Numbered from the stretch's first letter, positions 25,628 through 38,626 are shown. The stretch is DNA of 64,000 bases from Eleusine coracana subsp. coracana (GCA_032690845.1 CM064426.1:46268508-46332507); one strand, 5' to 3'. Made by a program: numbers and translations. Notes: generated from the letters alone by a model not told the origin.

Positions 25628-26390
25628 TGATGTAGATATGGCCCGATCTTCCGAGAGGTAAGGGGATAAACTTGAATTTGGGGAACTCGGTGTCGACGAC
25701 TCGGCTTGAATCAGACATGATCCAACCCCGCAACCATTACACCAAGCACAACTTGATTGTTCCTGCAAGCGAAATCGAGAACACAAGCAAGAGAGGATAA
25801 ACACGCAATCTGAAATTGCAAATATGGATGAAGCAAATCACAAGAAAAGGTTCAAGCTCTAAACACAAAAGGACTAATCGCCACAGTGGTGTAGAACAAG
25901 AACAGGGGCCCTGGATTACTGTAAAAGGACTTGTCGCCACAGTTACAATAATTCGATCAAGTTTCTCTCTGGAAAACTGAACTAAACAAAACCCGAAACT
26001 AAAAGACGGTGTCTACTGAGTTTATGTAGGAAACAGGGACGTCCTAGGGTTGGGGGCGACCAGGGGGGGTGCCCACAACATGGGCTTAAGGCCCGACATG
26101 ATACATGGCCAAGTTGGCCCAAAATAGGTGGCACAGCACATTGTCATGGTCATATATTATGACTCATGATCCTTCTGGAGCTAGGACCAGTACCAAAATG
26201 ACGGCGTCGTCGTCCCCTTTCCAACGCATCAAAGAACGCCTCGTTTGGACGTCGGATGTGGGAGATATCATCAAAACCGTAAAGGGGTGTCGGCTGAATC
26301 CGAGACGAACGCGGCGACCGAGTTGGTGACGACTTGTAACTTGGGGAAGGCCATGATATGCACGTATCCAGCATGGTGATGTCCTCATCA
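25628..26390 (-). repeat. E2 5' LTR
   Basis: The 763-bp partner of 21902-22664, ending at GTCCTCATCA and followed by CATTG, the right copy of the decayed target duplication. Confidence 0.92.
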
Positions 26391-26395
26391 CATTG

Positions 26396-27664
26396 GCATC
26401 ATGTCAGCTTGGTTCAGGAGGCGCCGGAGGGTAGTGTCACCGTGGGGCAGCTTTGGGTTCGGTTGCGGAGGGTAGAACAGCCGGGGAAAAAGCTGAGGCA
26501 CCGGCGATCTTGCGAAGAAAACCAGGGAAGGAATGATTAGGAGCATTCAACATTGAGTCACGCATGCGAACGATGAGGAGCAAGGGAACGAGGCTCACCA
26601 ATTTGGACGAAATTGGGGTTGGCGTCAATGGAGCTCGACCGAAAGCAATTCTCGGTTTTTCTCCAAATTGATTCAATTCTCGATGGATGATGGCCGAGCA
26701 ATGGGCACGGAAGGGAGAAGAGGTGTGAGCGAAGTTTGTGGTGCTTATGGGCTCGGCAAGGGAGTGTATAGGTGGCCAAGAAATGCGCTCGAACTTGAGA
26801 CAGTGATGGCGGAGGGAAGCAGAGTTCGGAGAGGAGAAATGAGAAATGGGACAGAGTAGGGAGCAGTGGGTAAAGTTGGAGTGTGATCGGGAGCTCGCGA
26901 GTGCGCTTTCAGGTCGCGCAGAGGGGGAAGGGAGTGAGTGGGGGAAGGGAGCAGGAAGAGCGGCGGGAATTGAAGCTCGGCCGGTCCTGGTGATAACGTG
27001 CGGAGGGGGAGAAGAGGCCGTTGGCGTGCGCGGCCGAGGGCAGAGGGATGGGACAGGGAGGAGGCAGAGAGGGGGGTCAATGGCGACTGTAGCACGCGCG
27101 ATCCCGAGGTGGAGTGAAGGCGGGCCGAGCCGTGCGCCGGTGACGCAGCTCTGCTCCTGCTGCGCCAACGGGAGGAGTGGGAAGAAGATTTTGCGCTGCA
27201 GCCCTTCTAGAATTTGATTCTTTACAAAACAGTCCCTAGTCAAAGATAATTCTAATTAAAATAGCTACGAAATTCCTAAAATGGTGAAATTCGGTGGAAT
27301 GACCAATTAAATGGTGGAGAACACTCTGGTGAAGTTTATTTGAAATGTTCATGAAAATATTTTTAGATTTTTAATAAATGCATTAATTAGTTACTTAAGA
27401 ATTAATTAATTAATTATGGGTCTTGCTAATCAGATAAAATACCCAATAAATTCCTATCATTCTATTTTATTATTACCAAACTATTGATGAATTTATTTGG
27501 CATGAGTTGTATTGAAATTTTAAATTGCTTCAATAACTTGGTTGCAGGGTTTTTATTTCCTGGAAATTATTTCAATAGTTAGGTTCTATCCTTTTATGAT
27601 ATATATTTCATGATTTGTGCCCTTCATGTTTGTTAAATTAAGGTGAGACACCTGGGGTGTCATA
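26396..27664 (-). repeat. E3 3' LTR, second piece
   Basis: It continues the E3 LTR after E2 and aligns with 35523-36733. The GC-rich part (26400-27200) contains long open frames on both strands. Compared with the other LTR copy these shift frame, so they are not read as genes. The AT-rich end (27240-27640) leads to the terminus ACACCTGGGGTGTCATA at 27664. Confidence 0.9.
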
Positions 27665-27677
27665 GCCCTCCCTCCTT
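27665..27677 (-). promoter_or_regulatory. E3 polypurine tract
   Basis: The minus strand reads AAGGAGGGAGGGC directly before the 3' LTR start TATGACACC. This is the expected plus-strand primer position. Confidence 0.85.
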
Positions 27678-27686
27678 AAAGAAATC

Positions 27687-30600
27687 TCATCCCGAGATTA
27701 TGAACAGGCAAACTAGAGGGAAGTACGGTGGTCTTAGTATACCTGTGTATGACGACCAAAATTCCGGGTAGTGTGTTCTCAGAAATTCTTCAGATTCCCA
27801 AGTAGACTCATCCTCTGAGTGGTTACTCCATTGAACTTTGTAGAATTTGAGGGTTCTATTACGGGTTGTGCGCTCTTTCTTATCGAGGATCTTTATGGGT
27901 TGTTTCGAGTATGTGAGATCGGGTTAAAGTTGGTCATATTCTTCCAAGATTTTGTCGATGGGTGTTTTGAGACACCGCTTTAGCTGAGAGACATGAAAGG
28001 TGCGATGAATCCCAGATAGATTTGTGGGTAACTCCAGCTTATAGGCTACATTTCCACATCATTCCAAAATTTGGAATGGTCCAATATAACTGGGAGCTAA
28101 CTTTCCTTTGACTCCAAACCGTTGGATACCCTTCATAGGCAACACTCGAAGATAGACGTAGTCACCCTTGTTGAAATATAGTGGCCTACATTGTCTGTTT
28201 GCATACTTCTCTTAATGGCATTTAGCAGCTTTAAGATTTGCTTGAATTGGTATGGACCTTTTCTTCAGCATCCTTGACAATGTCAGGACCAAAGGTTACT
28301 ATTTCTCCAGATTCAGACCAGTTTAGCGGTGTTCTACAACTACAACCATAGAGTGCTTCAAATGGTGACATTTTTAGACTCTCTTGGTAACTATTGTTGT
28401 ATGAGAATTCTGCATAAGGGAGATACTCATCCCAATTATCACCATGTGTTAAAACACATGCTCTAAGCATATCTTCCAAAATCTGGTTGACCCGTTCGGT
28501 TTGTCTATCAGTAGCGGCATGGTAAGCCGAACTCCAAATCAACTAGGTGCCCAGAGTTGCATGCAGTTGTTCCTAGAAACGAGTGACAAACTGCAAGCCA
28601 CGATCTATAACAATGGTCTTGGGTACTCCATGAAGACACAGAATTCTTGCTATGTATAGTTCTGCATATTGCTTTATCTTGTAGGTGTTATTGATTGCTA
28701 GGAAGTAGGCAGATTTTGTGAGTCGATCCACAACGACCCAAATCGAATCATGCTTCTGAGAGGTGAGAGGGTGACCAACAATAAAATCCATGCTGATGTC
28801 TTCCCATTTCCAGGCGGGAATACTCAATGGTTGAAGTAATCCAGCCTGTTTCAAATGATCATCCCTAACTCTCTGACAGGTATCGCATTCTGTGACATAT
28901 CGAGCAACTTCTCGCTTCATCCTTGTCCACCAAAAATTCTTCTTCAAGTCTTGTTACATTTTATTACTACCGGGATGGATAGAATATTTGGAGTGATGTG
29001 CTTCATCCAAGATCTTCCGTCATAGTTCGATGTCTTTTGGTACTACTAGACAGTTATCGAACCACAGAGTATCGTATGAGTCTTGGGTGAAACATTTTGC
29101 CTTACCATCTTTAATGTTTTGACAGATATGAGTCATACCAACATCCTTTTTCTATGCAGCAATGATTTCTTTAAGAATAGTAGAATGTACACTTAGTTTG
29201 CTAATCACTACAATAGGTGAAACGTGAAGGCCGGGTTCTGACATAGTGATGTCGTCGTCGTCGTTGTGATATTCCAGCATTAAGTGGTTGCAGTGTACCT
29301 TCATACTTAATGCATCAGTGACTACATTGGCCTTGCCTGGATGATAATGAATCTCCAAGTTATAATCCTTAATCAGTTCTAGCCACCAACGCTGTCTCAT
29401 GTTTAGATCAGTCTGGGTGAAGATATATTTCATGCTCTTATGGTCTGTGTAGATGTGCACTAAGTTGCCAAGCAAATATTGCCTCCATATTTTCAGTGCA
29501 AGTACCACTGTAGCTAGCTCCAAATCATGAGTTGGATAGTGCTCTTCATGCTTCCGTAGCTATCGAGATGCATAGGCTATGACACGACCTTCTTGCATGA
29601 GCACACATCCAAGTCCCGTCCCAGACGCATCACAATATACGTCGAACGGCTTGGTGATGTCTGGTTGAGCCAATACTGGGGCAGTGGTCAATAATTTCTT
29701 CAATACTTGAAATGCTTCTTCACAACTGTTGTTCCAATTGAACCTTTTCTCTTTTTTCAGCAGCTCCGTGATCGGTTTGGTCAGCCGAGAAAAGTTTGGA
29801 ATGAACCTTCGATAATATCCGGCTAGCCCGAGGAAACTACGTACTTGGTGAACTATCTTTGGTGGCTTCTAGTCTAGCACATCTTGAACTTTGCCAGGGT
29901 CCATCAAGATACCTTCGGCAGAAACTATGTGACCAAGAAATGGCACACGGTCCAACCAAAATTCACACTTGCTAAATTTTGCATACAGCTTGTGATCTCA
30001 GAGGCGTTGAAGAACAATGCAAAGATGTTCGGCATGCTCTTTCTTGGACTTTAATAGATGAGGATGTCATCAATGAATGCTACCATAAATTTGTCCAACT
30101 CTGGCATGAATACCGAATTTATGAGGTACATGAAATGGGCTGGAGCGTTTGTCAATCCGAAGGACATTACTAGGTACTCGAATAGCCCATACCTAGTAGA
30201 GAAGGTGGTCTTCGGGATATCTTCTGCTCTAATCCTTATCTGATGGTAACCCGAGCAAAGGTTGATCTTTGAAAAGACCTTGGCACCAACGAATTGATCA
30301 AAAAGGATATCAATTCGGGGCAACGGGTACTTATTTTTGATCGTGACTTCATTCAATGACCGATAGTCAATAACCAAACGTAGAGATTTGTCCTTCTTCT
30401 TCATGAAAATAGCAGGGCAGCCCCAAGGTGAAGTGCTTGGGTGAATGAAGCCCTTTTCCAATAACTCATTCAATTGCTTTTTCAATTCGGCCAACTCATT
30501 CGGGGCCATCTTATAGGGTCGATGAGATATCGGAGAAGTTCCTAGCTGTAGCTCAATCTTAAATTCCACTTCACGGTCAGGCGGTAGGCCAGAGATATCT

Positions 30601-32232
30601 TCGGGAAATACGTCCGGATACTCACAAACAATGGGAATGTTCTTGAGTGATTGTCCTTCCAAGTGATGGACAACCAAGGCTTTCGATGAATTGATGGTTA
30701 AAGAAATTGTGTCTTTTCCATGCAAAGGAGAGTTGATGTGAATGATACCGGGGCTAGATGTCTAGCATGGCTCTATGGGTTTTCATCCAGAACATACCCA
30801 AAATCAAATCAATTCCTTGGTGACCAAGCATGATAAAATCGGTAGGGTAGATTTTCTGATTTATTTCTAGTGGAGCTTTGCATACTATTTGATTGGCACA
30901 GAATTGTCCAGCGGGGGAATGAACTATGTAGTATTTTTCTATAGTCTGGGGTTGAAGATTAAATTTTTGCACACATGCTTGGCTAATGAAATTATGCGTA
31001 GCACCAGAATCAAAAAGTGCAAGGACAGGCTGGCGATAGAGCGAGAGCGTACCAATCAGCATGGGTTCGCCCTGAGGGATGTCTTCAGCACTGGTGTAGT
31101 TCACTTGGGCACCACGAGATGGTGTATCCACATTCCTGCTCTGGTTCTGACATTGGTTGTTGTTGTTGCGCCTTGGTGCAGTGTAGTTCTTAGCAAAATG
31201 GCCGGTACGACCACAATTGTAGCAAGGATAGTTGCTTCTACGATCAGCAGGCTGTGGGGCACGAGCACTTTGGTTTCCTTGCTGCTGATATGGTGCGCGG
31301 TACCGATTGTTCTGCTGTTGGTACGGTGCACAAGGTGGGAAGTTCTGTTGTTGTGGTGGCCTTGAGTAGTTCTGGCCAAACTGTCACTGAAACTGTTGCT
31401 GCGGTGATGCCCGGAAATGCTGTCCAGTAGGGGAAGTATAAATCAGGCAATGCTTCGCCTGTGGGACAGCAGAGGCAGTAGCAGGGGCCTTTCTCTTGCG
31501 ATCTTCTTCTTCAACTTGGCACATGGCGCCTTCCTGGACAATAGCAGCATTGACCAAGTCGTTGTACGTGCCAGTCGTCTGCCAAGTCAGACGTTCCTAG
31601 AGCGTGGCATTCATCCCATGCAGGAATGCGTATCTCTTCTTCTCCTCAGTATTAACATACTTAGTGGCATACTGGGCAAGGTGATTAAAAGCATCAGAAT
31701 ATTGGAGGACATTCCTCCCTCCTTGTTTTAGATCCATGAATTCCTGGAACTTCCTCTGCATGAGTCCATTGAGGATGAAATGAGCACGGAAAGCAGCTTT
31801 GAACTCATTCTATTCCGGGAAGTGTCCAGCGGGCGGAGAAGCTTCATAGTTGGCCCACCAGGCACTAGCAGATCCCTGGAGTTGTTGGGCAGCGAATAGC
31901 ACCTTTTGGTGCTTAGTGCAGTCCAGCAGACCAAATTTAGACTCGGTCTGGTGTAGCCAGTGGTCGGCGTCCAGTGGCTCTCTGGCACGCTCGAAGGTTG
32001 GTGGATGGGTACCCAGAAAATCTGAGTAGGTGCTCTGTCGGGGCGGGTTATTGTTGCGGCGGTTGCCTCCTTGTCCAGCTAGATGGGTCGTGATGTCGAC
32101 CAGTCGACAAAGTAGCTCAGAGTCATTTTGCTGCCGATTGAGCGTAGCAGCTAAGACCTCAGCTAGCGAGGGCTCAGCATTAGCTCCTTGCTGAGAGCTC
32201 TCAGGATCTTCCTGATTCCGAGTACGCACCAT
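27687..32232 (-). pseudogene. E3 gag-pol polyprotein, Del/Tekay-like, broken
   Basis: Gag begins with MVRTRNQEDPESSQQ at 32232 and has a Gln-rich C-terminal part. The zinc knuckle at 31183-31222 reads C-YN-C-GRTG-H-FAKN-Y, so its last Cys is Tyr. The protease site is LFDSGATHNF (DSGA at 31000-31011). RT (about 30560-30050) has FIDDIL, with FIDD at 30066-30077. RNase H includes YTDHKSMKYIF near 29440. Integrase (28950-28230) has CDTCQRV, DISMDFIVG and a conserved E in TDRQTERVNQ. A chromodomain lies at 27751-27902 with KFYKVQWSNHSEDESTWESE, and a stop follows at 27689-27687. Breaks include stops near 31800, 31590, 31385 and 30765, a stop then frameshift just after the RT catalytic motif (about 30057-30000), and further stops near 29560, 29150, 28950 and 28570-28545. 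It is non-functional as it stands. A chromodomain would tether integrase to marked heterochromatin. Confidence 0.9.
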
Positions 32233-33028
32233 GCGAAAAATAGTGAGTTGATAGATTGCACTTGTTCTCTATTTCTGAGGTTGTTATTGTTATGATCGAA
32301 TTTTAATTTAAATTCTAGGTGACAGGGGATGTTGAGACCTTTCTGAAAAGTATTTGTATGTCTCATTTGGTTGAGTAAATTAATAGTTATGAATTTTTGA
32401 AGTTGGCAGCTAAAAACAGGACAGATTCTTGTTAACCTTGTTATTTAGAATTTTATACTTATCATGTTTAGAAAATTTTTACTCAGAGGTTGGTGAGCAA
32501 GGAGAGAACCATATTTTAGTTTAGTTATAATGGGATGCATGATGCAAAACCTTCATTCTATTAACCTATCATTCCTTACAACACAACGCCTATCTAAGCC
32601 GACACTTAGCGGCACAGATACTTGGTGATGACCTGCACTCAACACGTGAGTCATTCTAAATGTTATACTAACGGCGTTAGTATACCTGCAGAAGATCCAT
32701 TGCAAAAACATTACATCAAATTCAAAAGAAACTACAAAAATAAGAACAGTTCTACTAGTAACAATCCATGGGAAAGGATCGCCCTGTGATAAGTCACGAG
32801 CCAACAGTGTCTCGTATCGGCCTACGAGCACAGGCACCGATATCACGCGTGTTGGTTAAGCACGCACGTACCTTTGTTTGCAGAAGCCGTAGATGCAAAT
32901 AATGTAAACAAACATAACCCAGGTTAGCTTTGTCACCACCCTATTATCTATATGGGCAATACTAACGTATCCTTACCCGTGAACGTCGTAGTTTTTGAAA
33001 ATATGATTTATTTGTTGTATTATCATGG
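32233..33028 (-). other. E3 untranslated leader
   Basis: About 0.8 kb between the primer site and the gag ATG. No convincing coding frame or other element is visible; it is moderately AT-rich. Confidence 0.6.
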
Positions 33029-33046
33029 ACCTCGGCTCTGATACCA
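33029..33046 (-). promoter_or_regulatory. E3 primer binding site
   Basis: The minus strand reads TGGTATCAGAGCCGAGGT two bases after the 5' LTR. The first 13 bases are the standard plant initiator-Met tRNA primer site. Confidence 0.92.
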
Positions 33047-33048
33047 GC

Positions 33049-36000
33049 TGTGGTGCCCCTTCCTGAAGGATCAAGGTCCCGACGGTGCTGATAACGCAGA
33101 CACATGATAATACAACATCGGTTCGAATTTAAGTTGAATATTACATCATTAAAGTCATCAGAGTGCAGCGGAATATTGCAAGTTCATAATATTTTGAAAA
33201 CCGCGGAAGCAAATCACGATAAGAAGCTAGAAGCTCGATGATATAGCATAGTAATGGTTCATGCCTGAAGAACCATCACTCTAGCAACACACATCTATAC
33301 AGCGGCATTGAGTCGGACTCCCAGTGGGCGGTCCAACCCTCAGGGACTTGCATGTCCCAGGGCAGCACATCTACAGGCAGTTCTAGATCTTCATTACCTG
33401 AAAACAATGGTGGCACAAAGCCTGAGTACTAATTACTCAGCAAGTCTTACCCGTCGGACACCAAGACATGCAATGGCTCTAATAGGTGGCTTGTTTAAAA
33501 GGACTCGCACTAAGCAACCTATTAGTTCTATTAAGATTTTGTTCTCAACTTAATTAGGTAGAGCAGAAATGTAACTTTAGTTGCAGCAATAAGATAACAA
33601 AGCAACACATAAAGTAAAGGCAACAAAGGAGCAATAATAGTAACATCAACAATAAGCGTCATAATCAATTTCGAAGTACCATGTGCAACTACGTGACGAC
33701 TCAGTGACCAAGTGGTACTCATTACTGCGAGGGATAGCAATTGCAATTGATTTACACCAGCTAGGAAACCCGAAAACACGACACATACACACCAATTAAG
33801 GTCGTATATGGCAACCTTTCGCAAGGACGAAAAACAACATGGTCCGGGTCCAGTCTCAGCGAGTGGGCATACCGTTCTGCCAACTGTACTTCACGGTATG
33901 AACCGCCCACTCCAGCAGCAGAAGGGTCAACGACCACTGTACTAGGTACCGTCCTCATTGTCGCGTCAATGCTACATCAGTTTACTAGTGCCCATAGACT
34001 AGCATGTATTCGGTACTGTTCAATACTTGACCAAGGGGCCGACCACGGACGGGTCCTAGGTTGGACAAGACTGGGCTACCGCAGTCAACACCCATGTGTT
34101 GCTGCAAACCTACACATGCATCATCCCTGCCCGGTCATAACATAAAAATAAACTTCTTTTATTAATTCCCGTTCCAGTGGTCAAGTTCATTTCTTAGTAA
34201 TGATATCTACCGAGTCTAGCAATTACTAAGCATAGCGACACAGTACCGATACTACTAAAGTTCTAATGATAGTGGCGTAGGTCATTTGGGTATCATGCAA
34301 ATTGGGCTCCAATCAACTCCTATGACCTGATGCAACAATAACCACATACACTAGTAATATTGAAAACTAGCAAACTTTATGAAAAAGGTGGATGTAAACT
34401 GGGGCTTGCCTGGATCGATGTTAGTACTAGCAACTACAATGTCTTGCTCTTGAGAATCAAGGTCCTTCTGAATATCCTCCTCTTGTTCCTGGTTGTCGTT
34501 GCCTATATGATAGCATTGAATTAACGGCATTATCAAAATACCATCGAATGCAATGATATGATGCACATCGCGTTTTAATGTTAATTAAAATTATTATTAT
34601 GTTCTTGAATCCGTATGCTTCTGAGAAGTTGGGTTGTTAGTTATGATTTTAGGTATATATATCCTTTATGCAATTAAACAAAATAAATGAGTGATATAAG
34701 CAATTAAATTAATTAACTAAGTAATTTTGTGTTTCTGGACATTTGTCATTTGTTGTGCACAGAGACTTGTGTGAGTGATTTTTGTGCCAAGTGGCAAGGG
34801 CCAATTATTTATAGAATAAATACTAGAATTAATTTAAGCAACCACACCAAATAAATTCCAGGGCCTAAAATAATTCATATTTTTCCAAACCAAATTTTTG
34901 GTGATAGATAATTATGTATTTATTAAGCATGCCCAAAATCAGGATTTAATTTCATTCCTAGAATTTCAGGTGAATTAATTTGTGTTTGGGCAATTAAAGG
35001 AATCAATAAAAATATATTAACAGAGACATTGATTTACCATTTTACTAAATTAGAGCACTTCAAAATGAATCTAATAAAATTTGTTTGGGCCTCATTGGGT
35101 TTAAACTCGATTTACTATGAGTTTTTGAAGTTTTTATCCTTTTTTGGTAATTTCCTGGTATTTTTCTGGTTTTAGAGGAGACCACGTAAGCGACACGTTG
35201 ACGCCACATAGGTGACACATCGGCTGCCAGCTCGACTGCGAGAAGCCGCCAGTCAGCGTCGCCGTGGGTTAGGGCAGCTCGCCGGAGAGCTCACTGCCTG
35301 CGTCTACAGATGGGGAAAACTCATCGCGGGAGGGCTAGCATGGTGTGCAGGTCGAGGCTAAGAGTTGGAAGGGGTTCGCCAGGATGGATTCTCACCGGAA
35401 GGTTGCTGACGTCGAGGGGCGGCGGGAGAGGGGTCTTCGGCGGTGTCGAGGGAGCGGTAGGGGGCACCAACTTGGACTACGTCTTCTCCTGCAGCTTCAC
35501 AGAGATGAGGTGGCCATCGGCATCGTGTCGGCTTGGTTCGGGAGGGGCCGGAGGGTAGTGCTCACCGTGGGGCGGCTACGGGTTCGGTGGCGGAGGGGAG
35601 AACAGCTGGGGAAAAAGCCGAGGCACCGGCGATCTTGCGAACGACGAGGAGCAAGGGAACGAGGCTCACCAATTTGGATGAAATTAGGGTTGGCGTCAAT
35701 GGAGCACGACCGGAAGTGGTTCTCGGTTTTTCTCCAAATTGATTCAATTCTCGACGGATGATGGCCGAGCGATGGGCACGGGAGGGAGAAGAGGTGTGAT
35801 CGAAGTTGGTGGTGCTCCGGGCTTGGCGAGGGAGTGTACAGGTGGCCAGGAAACGCGCTCGAACTTGAGGCAGTGATGGCAGAGGGAAGCAGAGTTCGGA
35901 GAGGAGAAATGAGAAATGGGAGAGGGTAGGGAGCAGTGGGCAGAGATGGAGTGTGATCGGGAGCTCGCGAGTGCGCTATCAAGTAGCGCAGAGGGGGAAG

Positions 36001-36733
36001 GGTCTGAGTGGGGGAAGGGAGTGGGAAGAGCGGCGAGAATTGAAGCCCGGCCGGTCCTGGTGATGGCGTGTGGAGGGGGAGAAGAGCCCGTTGGCGTGTG
36101 CGGCCGAGGGCAGAGGGATGGGACAGGGCGGAGGCAGAGAGGGGGGTCAATGGCGGCTGTAGTACTTGCGGTCCCAAGGTGGAGTGAAGGCGGGCTGAGC
36201 CATGCGCCGGCGATGGAGCTCTGCTCCTGCTGCGGCAACGGGAGGAGAGGGAAGAAGATTTGCGCTGCAGCCCTTCTAGAATTTGATTCTTCACAAAACA
36301 GTCCCTGATCAAAGATAATTCTAATTAAAATAGTTAGGAAATTCCTAAAATTGTGAAATTTGTTTGACTGACCAATTAAATGGTGGAGAACACTCTGGTG
36401 AAGTTTATTTGAAATTTTCATGAAAATAATATTAGATTTTTAATAAATACATTAATTAGTTACTTAAGAATTAATTAATTAATTATGGGTCTTGCTAATC
36501 AGATAAAATGCCCAATAAATTCATAATATTCTATTTTATTATTAACAAACTGTTGATGAATTTATTTGGCATGAGTTGTATTGAAATTTTAAGTTGCTTC
36601 AATAACTTGGTTGCAGGGTTTTTATTTCCTGGAAATTAATTCAATAGTTAGGTTCTATCATTTTATGCTATATATTTCATGATTTGTGCCCTTCATGTTT
36701 GTTAAATTAAGGTGAGACACCTGGGGTGTGATA
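33049..36733 (-). repeat. E3 5' LTR, uninterrupted 3685 bp
   Basis: The intact partner of the split left LTR (3740 bp after removing E2). It preserves the empty site of E2 near 35516-35522. The layout in minus sense is an AT-rich start (36733-36290), a GC-rich block (36290-35170), an AT-rich middle and a mixed end. Long frames in the GC-rich block are conserved only as LTR sequence. It is followed by GCCTC at 36734-36738. Confidence 0.92.
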
Positions 36734-36738
36734 GCCTC

Positions 36739-37992
36739 CCTCGAGAACTTGCCAAACTCCCTGAGCCGGCATGGGTGCTCACTATTGATGCCCCTTCCAA
36801 CGGCGGGCTCAAACTGTATACAAACTTGTGACGGCCGTCACAACCAATCATGATAGGCTCGATCACCAACACCTAACTGGTCTAGGTCTCACCATAGACC
36901 AAGTATAACAACCTAGATCACACCCTTAAGGATACCCTAGCCTTAGATGTGTAAGATCACTCCATGTTACTCTCACTAGCACTCTCAAGATATCCAATAT
37001 CCTCTCCTAGTGCTCTCCTCTTTTCCTCTTGGACCTTACCAATTATCCTCAGGTATTCCACTGGCCAAGACAGGTCTCCAAGACCCCAGCAACGATGTTA
37101 TATAGGCTCCCAACCTCAAACTAGTCATTACTCCACGAAATTGCCTTTCTGGACACACTGCCCGGACTGTCCGATCACTCCCTGACCGGAATGTCCGGTC
37201 ACTCCCTGACCGGAATGTTCGGTCACTCTGGTAACGGCTCTCCCAGCAGTTGGCTTCCCTGTCCAGGCAAGATCCTATACTGACTGGACTGTCCTGTCAC
37301 TGGACCAGACCATCCGGTGCACTTTCTCCCTCCATTCCAGGAGGGTACGGAAACTGCATCCTCTCTACCGTTCCTGCACTCCTACTGACCGGACCATCTG
37401 GTATGTATGGAGTCTCCTATAGACAAAGTCCTTGCTCCTCGTGCTAAGTCCTGGAAAACTCCATATAGTGACCATACAGTCCGGTCACCTCTGACCCCTC
37501 TGTCTGGTCACTACGTCCAGAAGCTGAAACTTGTTGTCCCCGCTTGACATTGTTTCCCGGCTTCTCCGAATAGCTCCTTGGCTTCTCCACTATCAACTAG
37601 TGCCTGTGATTTCACCGAGCAACCTCGCACATCACCGACTAGACATGACCTAAGAGAATGACCTAGACCCCCTTGATAGTCTAGTTTTTCCTATGGACTC
37701 AAAGCCTAACAACTAGGCAAGTGCACCAAACACTTGCTCCATAGCTTGTTCTCCACTTTGATCCATCTCCATCAACCCTTGGACTCCATCAAGCTCATCA
37801 AGCCTCCATGCTTGTGGTCATCGTCATCAATCACAAAGGCAACCATCATACATAGATTTGTAATAGTGTTTAATGAGGGTTCCTGCATAGACAACACTCA
37901 TGTAGATATTAGCCCACAGTTTCATAATTGTCATCTATCACCAAAACATTCATACCTTGGGGATTCCATCATCAATGGTCGTGAAGCTTATA
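36739..37992 (-). repeat. E4 3' LTR, inner piece
   Basis: It resumes the E4 LTR after E3 and matches 46911-48144. It contains a cluster of CCGGAC/GTCCGG palindromic motifs at about 37158-37500, including a perfect GACCGGAATGTCCGGTC at 37184-37200. It ends AAGCTTATA at 37992, next to the PPT. Confidence 0.9.
37158..37500. promoter_or_regulatory. Cluster of GACCGGAC-GTCCGGTC palindromes in E4 LTR
   Basis: Seven-bp inverted arms GACCGGA/TCCGGTC with a 3-bp spacer occur exactly at 37184-37200 and with one mismatch at 37208-37224, plus several degenerate copies. The right LTR has the same cluster at about 47325-47660. CCGG-centred palindromes have been reported as a conserved feature of Sirevirus LTRs; a regulatory role here is inference. 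Confidence 0.65.
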
Positions 37993-38006
37993 GTCTCCCC
38001 CTTTTT
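37993..38006 (-). promoter_or_regulatory. E4 polypurine tract
   Basis: The minus strand reads AAAAAGGGGGAGAC at the start of the 3' LTR. Further G-rich tracts with GGGGGAG occur upstream in element sense near 38556-38595, the repeated PPT-like pattern seen in Sireviruses. Confidence 0.8.
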
Positions 38007-38626
38007 GGTGATTGATGACAACCACTACTTAATCAAAACTTAACAGGAAAAACAGCAGGGCTAAAAGAGCTACTCTATGATCGAGAGGAACCACAAAAGC
38101 AAGACAAGAGAAATGCACAAGGTCCTACTCAATCAATCACCTAGAGCATAAAGGGAAAGAGAGAGAAGCACACTCTAGAAGATAATGCATGCATGTCATG
38201 GCAATATATTAAAGGAAAGCATAAAGACATGCAATGCAAAACATTAAAGATGAAAAGCAACAGGATGGCTTGGCAATGCATAAGTATTAAGCACAGGCAT
38301 TCATCATCATGGCATCATACACAAGCAAACAGGATAAATAAAGAAAGACAAGCACTGCGTATGAAAAAATAAACCAAGTGAGATAAAGATGAGTCAAACA
38401 CAATCGAATGAAAACCATGACTCATCAAAATCCACGAACATCGATATAACTCCATCAAAATAAGATCCAAATATATCTAACTCCCAAAAACCAATGTACA
38501 AGTAACGTATGCTCCCTCTAGACAAAAACTACTCTTGATCACGTACAATCACACTCCCACTCCCCCTGGACCTAAGATCCTCTCCCCCATTGGCAACAAG
38601 CACCAAAAAGAGGAAAAGATGAACAT
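38007..38626 (-). other. E4 region between extra ORF and PPT
   Basis: About 0.6 kb with no convincing frame. On the minus strand it contains two GGGGGAG tracts close together (about 38556-38595) and A-rich sequence. It is probably part of the 3' untranslated region of the element. Confidence 0.55.

Larger units (their letters stand above)
21902..26390 (-). mobile_element. E2: non-autonomous gag-protease CRM-like element nested in the E3 LTR
   Basis: LTRs of 763 bp at 21902-22664 and 25628-26390 surround an interior of only about 2.96 kb. Plus-strand ends are TGATGTAGAT and GTCCTCATCA (the left LTR has CTTCA at its inner end). The flanks are CATCA and CATTG, while the empty site in the other E3 LTR (near 35516-35522) reads CATCG. 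Both flanks therefore fit one CATCG duplication with two transitions. The interior has PBS, leader, gag, zinc knuckle and protease, then joins directly to the C-terminal tail of Pol; RT, RNase H and integrase are absent. Gag and LTR design are related to E1. Confidence 0.9.
19431..36733 (-). mobile_element. E3: Del/Tekay-like Ty3/gypsy chromovirus nested in the E4 LTR
   Basis: Flanked by the 5-bp duplication GCCTC (19426-19430 and 36734-36738); the uninterrupted E4 LTR near 46900-46915 shows the corresponding empty site. Its LTRs are about 3.7 kb: left 19431-21901 plus 26396-27664 (split by E2), right 33049-36733. The 5.4-kb interior carries gag-pol on the minus strand, ending in a chromodomain. 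Large LTRs, this gag type and the chromodomain fit the Del/Tekay clade. The plus-strand ends are TGTGGTGCCCC and GTGT(C/G)ATA. In minus sense the 5' terminus is TATGACACC or TATCACACC, where the related E6 has TGTGACACC. Confidence 0.9.

Noticed and set aside
26437..27243. Open frame of 268 codons on the minus strand, with a similar one at 35497-36312
   Set aside because: They lie in the GC-rich block of the two E3 LTR copies, and the frames shift between copies after the first 18 codons. Composition, not a gene, explains them.
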